Origin: Bacteroidales bacterium
GTDB taxonomy: Bacteria; Bacteroidota; Bacteroidia; Bacteroidales; UBA932
NCBI GenBank assembly: GCA_017962705.1
Contig: JAGCUV010000128.1
Location: 1-33,339 of the forward strand
Length of the DNA: 33,339 nt
Reading direction: 5' to 3'
A program made the translations under genes and the position numbers. The notes beneath the pieces were generated by a model. That model saw only the letters and a list, made by a program, of their open reading frames with translations, was not told where the DNA came from and did not search any database. This document shows positions 31,503 through 33,339 of this stretch, piece by piece. Numbering within the stretch: position 1 is the stretch's first letter; each line of letters begins with the position of its first letter.

Positions 31503-33339
31503 ATGGAACGTTTCGCTCATATCCTTTGTTCAGCGCGTCGGAGTGTCGTGCGGCTATTGTTTGCGCTGCTTCCGGCCTTCTGTCTGGCTCCCGCCTGCCA
31601 CTACCTCGACAAATCGCCCGAATCAGGGCTTTCCGAGGAGGAAGTGTTCAGCAAATACGCCAATTTCAAGAGTTATTTCTATTCGGTCTACAATTCGGCC
31701 ACCTTTACAGTCCGCGCCCACTATCCGATGTGGTTCCACGGCAACAACCAGAAACTGACGCTCGAAGCCTTGACTGATATGTGCGATATGTCCCGTATCC
31801 AGCGATCCCAGCCGGGCAAGATGGGGGACGGCTCCACCTTGATCTGGGCTGTCGGTTACAACGATGAGTCGGCCTCCCGCACCGCCAAAGTGTCTTATTC
31901 CTGGAAAATCATCCGCGTCTGCAATATGACCATCGCCAACATTGGACGCCTGCAGGACGCGACCGACAGAGAAAAGGAAGACCTGCTCGCACAGGCTTAT
32001 TTCATCCGCGCATACACGCATTTCGAGATGTTCCGCCTCTACGGTTCCCTTCCTTATATAGATAAGGTGTTGGGCGCGGAGGACCAGTGGGATCTGCCCC
32101 GTCTGGGAAGCGCCGCGTTCTGCCGCAAGTGCGCAGAAGATTTCTCGGAGGCGGCCCGCCATTACGAAGCGGCCGGCCTGATGCGCCGGGATCCCGTCAG
32201 CGGCAGCGGGCACTTGTCCGCCGTCGATCAGGACAAGCCGGCCGGGGTGGCCGCCCTCGGCATGCGGGGACGCGCCCTTCTGTATGCTGCCAGTCCGTTG
32301 AACAACCCCTCGGGTGACAGGCTCATTTGGGAGGAAGCGGCGCAAGCCAATTGGGAGGCGCTGAACGCCGCCCTCGCCTTCGGGTACAAATTGCTTCCCT
32401 TCACCAACTATACGGACAATTTCTACGGCACCCGTTATACGGACGAGCAACTATGGGCTTACACAAGCGGGTCGACCACCAATTACAACAACGACCGCGT
32501 CCAGGCCTTTGTCGGCTACTGTTTCTCCAACAACGCGTTCAGTTCCGCCCAGTGTCCTACGCAAAATTTCGTGGATCGTTTCGAGACGGCGGGAGGCTGG
32601 TCGCTCAACACGGTGTCGGAGCGTGAGGCGGCAGCCGCTGCCGGAGAATACAACGAACAGGATCCTTTTGCCAACAGGGATCCCCGCCTGCCCCTCGTCG
32701 TTATTTACAACCAGCAGTACTTGAAGGGTTACGGCGAAGCTTCGCTATACTTGAATGAGGATGGCAGCCTGCCGACCAACTCGTTGCTTCGCAAGCGGGA
32801 AGGCAGTTCGGACGGTGTGTCGGAGACCTATTACTATGAACACAAACGAACCGGAACCCTGTCCAACAAGGGAGATCAGAATGTTCTCCTGACCGACCCC
32901 ATTATCCGCCTGGCCGAACTATATCTCAACTACGCCGAAGCGGTCAACGAAGCCTATGGACCGGACGGATCGGCCTCCGGAGCTACCTTGACAGCCGTGG
33001 AAGCGCTCAATACCGTTCGCGAGCGTGCGGGGATGCCGGCTATGGCCGCCGCATACACCGCTTCGGCGGAGGCCTTGCGCCCCCGCATCAAGAACGAAAG
33101 GGCGGTAGAGTTGTGTTTCGAAGGTTATCATTACTATTGCGACATCCGGCGCTGGAAGGATGCTTATTTTTACTATCTCATGAACGCGGAACAGTACGCG
33201 GAGGCCCGGAAATTCATCGACAGCGATACGGGCGAACAGCTCTTCCTGGAGTTTCGTCTTTCTCTCAACGAGGATCTGCTTGCGGTCGCCGATGATACGT
33301 CTTCTTCTGGGATTGAATTCGGTGATAACGAACTCGATC
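31503..33339 (+). CDS. susD: SusD/RagB-type surface glycan-binding lipoprotein (C-terminus cut by window edge)
   Basis: The frame from ATG 31503 is open to the window end, at least 612 codons. It has a lipoprotein signal with CLAPAC placing the lipid cysteine at residue 32, followed by HYLDKSPESGLSEEEVF, the typical SusD start. RAYTHFEMFRLYGSLPYI and the later RLAELYLNYAEAVNEA, ALNTVRERAG and RIKNERAVELCFEGYHYYCDIRRWKDA are conserved helices of the SusD TPR core. It binds glycan on the cell surface and forms a lid on SusC. The gap after susC is four bases. No stop is reached before the edge. Confidence 0.94.
   Translation, partial: MERFAHILCSARRSVVRLLFALLPAFCLAPACHYLDKSPESGLSEEEVFSKYANFKSYFYSVYNSATFTVRAHYPMWFHGNNQKLTLEALTDMCDMSRIQRSQPGKMGDGSTLIWAVGYNDESASRTAKVSYSWKIIRVCNMTIANIGRLQDATDREKEDLLAQAYFIRAYTHFEMFRLYGSLPYIDKVLGAEDQWDLPRLGSAAFCRKCAEDFSEAARHYEAAGLMRRDPVSGSGHLSAVDQDKPAGVAALGMRGRALLYAASPLNNPSGDRLIWEEAAQANWEALNAALAFGYKLLPFTNYTDNFYGTRYTDEQLWAYTSGSTTNYNNDRVQAFVGYCFSNNAFSSAQCPTQNFVDRFETAGGWSLNTVSEREAAAAAGEYNEQDPFANRDPRLPLVVIYNQQYLKGYGEASLYLNEDGSLPTNSLLRKREGSSDGVSETYYYEHKRTGTLSNKGDQNVLLTDPIIRLAELYLNYAEAVNEAYGPDGSASGATLTAVEALNTVRERAGMPAMAAAYTASAEALRPRIKNERAVELCFEGYHYYCDIRRWKDAYFYYLMNAEQYAEARKFIDSDTGEQLFLEFRLSLNEDLLAVADDTSSSGIEFGDNELD

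Overview
The window is a chromosomal stretch from a Bacteroidota bacterium, most likely an uncultured gut- or rumen-type Bacteroidales. The evidence is a SusC/SusD pair with its glycosidase and regulator, Bacteroidales-type HtpG and DnaK, a GGGtGRT/Fe-S scaffold-like pair, many MKK-type signal peptides and lipoproteins, and promoters of the Bacteroidota form TTTG-N19-21-TAnnTTTG. I see no rRNA, tRNA or CRISPR array.

Layout. 1-5006 is housekeeping: a HAD hydrolase cut by the left edge, a divergent AMP-forming acyl-CoA ligase and htpG. 5007-8839 is an accessory segment lying between two copies of an approximately 110-bp palindromic repeat. It holds two kinds of tandem repeat, a well-delimited approximately 200-nt structured RNA gene (6S-like candidate), an EcoRI-family adenine methyltransferase coupled to a DUF262-HNH nuclease (restriction/defence-like pair), and a REP-associated HUH transposase (RAYT). 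8990-13614 returns to conserved genes: the Fe-S scaffold-like/GGGtGRT operon, a small OB-fold-like lipoprotein and dnaK, closed by a third, inverted copy of the palindromic repeat.

13636-17041 is a divergent unit: a LuxR-type regulator on the plus strand faces a TonB-dependent receptor and a small lipoprotein on the minus strand. Promoter elements sit so close to both start codons that the two messages look almost leaderless. 17118-24830 is a run of eight co-directional exported proteins (LPP20-like, DUF6175-like, FlgT-like, DUF4136/PDZ-like and beta-barrel-like). They are tightly packed, with ATGA overlaps, and form an uncharacterised envelope system. 24901-33339 is a polysaccharide utilisation locus: a LacI-type regulator, a secreted GH2 glycosidase, SusC and SusD (open at the right edge). 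Three copies of a 16-bp operator-like sequence lie before lacI, GH2 and susC, so the locus probably forms one LacI regulon.

The most interesting parts are the methyltransferase/DUF262-HNH pair beside an independent ncRNA, the RAYT with cognate-looking palindromes, the eight-gene envelope cluster, and the three-site LacI regulon. All assignments come from reading the sequence. No database search was run.
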